A stretch of 64,000 bases of DNA from Streptococcus porcinus (GTDB lineage Bacteria; Bacillota; Bacilli; Lactobacillales; Streptococcaceae): positions 1,226,001 through 1,290,000 of the forward strand of contig NZ_LS483388.1 in NCBI RefSeq assembly GCF_900475415.1, given 5' to 3'. Below are positions 63,579 through 64,000 of the stretch, one piece after another. The position numbers and the translations under genes were made by a program. Numbering within the stretch: position 1 is the first letter of the stretch; each line of letters starts with the position of its first letter. Below the pieces are notes generated by a model, which saw only the letters and a program-made list of their open reading frames with translations, made no database searches and was not told where the DNA came from.

Positions 63579-64000
63579 CTTCAATTTCCCCACTTTCAGA
63601 GACTTGAACTCTTTGTTCGATTATCGGTGTTTTTTGATTATTTTTATAATGCAATGTTGCTAAGCAGGCCCCAATAATTGCAATTCCAATCATAGGTAAA
63701 CTTTTATACGGAGAGGTATCAAAATCTTTGGATAGGGTCGTTAAGGCAGTACTGACAGTTTGTAAATTAGTATAAACCGTTGTTAACATTGCCGTTAAGA
63801 CAAAACCTAAAGCCAAATAGTGACCATTCCGTTTTACTGGTAGATAGTGTAAAAGAATGGCGAAACCTAGACCAGGTAACATTTTACCGGCCAAAGTTAA
63901 ACCATTAGCTAACCATTGATACTGTTGAATACCGTTAACCAAAGCTTGAACAAAGTGTCCACCAAGCGTAACTGCTAAAAAGACCGGCAAAGCTCTAGAC
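63565..64000 (-). CDS. PTS mannose-family EIIC component (partial, N-terminus outside window)
   Basis: The C-terminal 144 codons of an EIIC membrane protein; the frame is open to the right edge, where it reads SRALPVFLAVTLGGHFVQAL. About four helices are visible, then an acidic tail ending GEIEDDEI. The apparent start at 63990 is an internal TTG. Operon partners IID and IIA follow. Confidence 0.88.
   Translation of the reverse strand, partial: SRALPVFLAVTLGGHFVQALVNGIQQYQWLANGLTLAGKMLPGLGFAILLHYLPVKRNGHYLALGFVLTAMLTTVYTNLQTVSTALTTLSKDFDTSPYKSLPMIGIAIIGACLATLHYKNNQKTPIIEQRVQVSESGEIEDDEI

Noticed and set aside
63988..63990. TTG as start of the PTS IIC gene
   Set aside because: The frame stays open to the window edge and EIIC proteins are much longer, so this is an internal Leu codon.

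Overview
The window looks like core chromosome of a low-GC Gram-positive coccus of the genus Streptococcus, most like the pyogenic group (S. uberis / S. parauberis-like). The support is gene order: eno, HAD-gyrB-ezrA-serB, flavodoxin-chorismate mutase-rplS, pde2-rpmE, murA-epuA-endA, rexB-rexA, the atpEBFHAGDC order with subunit c first, and a Streptococcaceae-type preQ1-II riboswitch before queT. The species is inferred, not proven. Nearly all genes lie on the minus strand; the plus-strand exceptions are mscL, ypfJ, a yueI-like gene, a GST and the elaA-like/pde2/rpmE group.

Layout (minus-strand operons run from high to low coordinates). 1-7137: rhamnose cell-wall polysaccharide genes: rmlD, two rhamnosyltransferases, a GacI/GacJ-like lipid-linked sugar pair, an unusual pilin-like lipoprotein, LicD and the start of a TarI/IspD-like cytidylyltransferase. 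7244-10712: dnaG-rpoD-DUF59 operon. 10865-19670: mscL, rpsU, rexB-rexA (AddAB-type recombination nuclease) and a zinc metallopeptidase. 19724-24475: an OsmC gene, then a T-box-controlled pheS-GNAT-pheT operon. 24512-27185: DUF1146, murA, epuA, endA. 27266-33764: F0F1 ATP synthase operon. 33992-45020: glycogen genes glgBCDA, and ligA-dgkB-pulA. 45113-47496: queT with preQ1-II riboswitch, and eno. 47616-55301: yueI-like gene, serB-VOC, ezrA, HAD-gyrB, rodA. 55378-59053: tRNA-Arg(CCU), a TIM-barrel gene, rplS, a CLC-F-type fluoride antiporter, chorismate mutase, flavodoxin. 59195-62172: GST, GNAT, pde2, rpmE and two tiny putative ORFs. 62209-64000: a mannose-family PTS (IIC-IID-IIA), cut by the window edge.

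Most of the window is ordinary housekeeping. The parts most worth a second look are the polysaccharide operon with its lipobox-bearing, transmembrane, pilin-like protein; three genes (ligA, DUF1146, HAD-gyrB) whose extended -10 boxes sit 6-7 nt before the ATG, predicting leaderless mRNAs; a tRNA-Arg gene whose -10 box predicts transcription starting at the mature 5' end; a fluoride-type CLC; and several small decayed or tiny ORFs between operons. I see no insertion sequence, prophage, CRISPR array, rRNA or defence island.
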